Below, piece by piece: positions 56,123-56,500 of a stretch of DNA of 56,500 nucleotides. Position numbers and translations under genes: made by a program. Origin of the DNA: Bradyrhizobium sp. (GTDB lineage: Bacteria; Pseudomonadota; Alphaproteobacteria; Rhizobiales; Xanthobacteraceae); contig NZ_JAURXB010000026.1 in NCBI RefSeq assembly GCF_030654605.1, positions 1-56,500 on the forward strand, given 5' to 3'. The notes beneath the pieces are model-generated. The model saw nothing but the letters and a program-made list of their open reading frames with translations, did not search any database and was not told the DNA's origin. The stretch's first letter is position 1, and every line of letters begins with the position of its first letter.

Positions 56123-56500
56123 TCGTAGAAATTTGCCTGCTCGAAGGGGAATACCATGCCAACCGTACCCGCAACCGGACAGTTCGGACCGCCGTTATTG
56201 TCCCTCGCGACTATGACCCAACCACAACGGCTGTGTATTTTTCGAACAAACTCAAAGCCTCATTAGCCGGTCCCACCTTAGATGATAGGGGCGCGTCGGC
56301 GGCACAAACATCCATTTACCAGGAACTCAAGAATGCGTTCCGTCAGGGCGGGTGGGGCGATCTTCAACGGCCTCTCGCCGATAAGACTGACGTTGTGCGT
56401 GCGTTCATACCTGCCGCGAGCTTTAATCTTGGTGTCGGTGCCGCGGCGGGCGGCGTTTCAGCATCCGAAGCCGTGTTCTTTGGCGGCGCGTACAATGTAA
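56119..56500 (+). CDS. Partial gene running off the right edge
   Basis: A frame open from the TTG at 56119 (GAGGAATG upstream; overlaps the previous stop) to the last base, 127 codons without a stop. The product starts LIVEICLLEGEYHANRTRNR, then RTAVIVPRDYDPTTTAVYFS, and later QELKNAFRQGGWGDLQRP and AASFNLGVGAAAGGV. It is missing from a simple ORF scan because no stop lies inside the window. I do not recognise it; the real start could also be the ATG at 56156 only in another frame, which stops early. Confidence 0.55.
   Translation, partial: MIVEICLLEGEYHANRTRNRTVRTAVIVPRDYDPTTTAVYFSNKLKASLAGPTLDDRGASAAQTSIYQELKNAFRQGGWGDLQRPLADKTDVVRAFIPAASFNLGVGAAAGGVSASEAVFFGGAYNV

Overview
The window looks like chromosomal DNA of a Bradyrhizobium-type soil alphaproteobacterium. 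The evidence is high GC with AGGAG-type ribosome sites, a GcrA-family regulator, a phasin, a TRAP transporter, many short proteins of a kind I associate with that lineage, and several interspersed palindromic repeat families between genes. I saw no rRNA, tRNA, CRISPR array, phage structural gene or symbiosis gene. Taxon and family names rest on motif reading, not on database searches.

Layout. 0-4 kb: a repeat, a DUF1127 protein, a short membrane peptide, and LuxR- and AraC/TPR-type regulators. 4-14 kb: a run of catabolic enzymes (SAM methyltransferase, alpha/beta hydrolase, GFA protein, KstD-like flavoprotein, GMC oxidoreductase with a small partner, an HxlR regulator divergent from a Phe-variant SDR, nitronate monooxygenase, enoyl-CoA hydratase). 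14-16.5 kb: interspersed repeats and an IS110 element that appears to interrupt a palindromic repeat. 16.5-27.6 kb: a 3-hydroxyisobutyrate-dehydrogenase-like enzyme, a two-component flavin monooxygenase with its reductase and a TetR regulator, a PuuE-like deacetylase, a luciferase-like monooxygenase, a three-subunit molybdenum hydroxylase, a SnoaL-like protein and a zinc alcohol dehydrogenase. 27.7-30.9 kb: small proteins and a regulatory module (S24 autocleavable-type repressor, GcrA-like protein, DUF6456-like protein) with shared operators. 31-35.4 kb: a complete TRAP transporter followed by a class III CoA-transferase.

35.4-40.1 kb holds a compact reverse-strand operon (GNAT-like, MFS, YqcI/YcgG heme N-hydroxylase family, metal-binding cupin) divergent from a GlxA-type regulator; I read it as a candidate N-hydroxylation pathway. 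40-45 kb: short secreted or membrane proteins, one apparently frameshifted, an FMN hydroxyacid oxidase, a phasin and a 2-keto-4-pentenoate hydratase-like enzyme. 45-51.2 kb: a TpsB transporter divergent from a FecR-domain protein with a long Gly-Asn repeat tail and a CHASE2-PAS-GGDEF-EAL protein. 51.2-56.5 kb: mostly unrecognised secreted or membrane proteins separated by four same-orientation copies of an approximately 85 bp element that looks like a promoter joined to a GAAA-loop terminator, so each may make a tiny RNA. A partial gene runs off the right end.

Functionally, most of the enzymes suit oxidation and CoA-dependent breakdown of organic acids, alicyclic, aromatic or steroid-like compounds, each small operon with its own regulator. 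No single substrate can be named from sequence alone.
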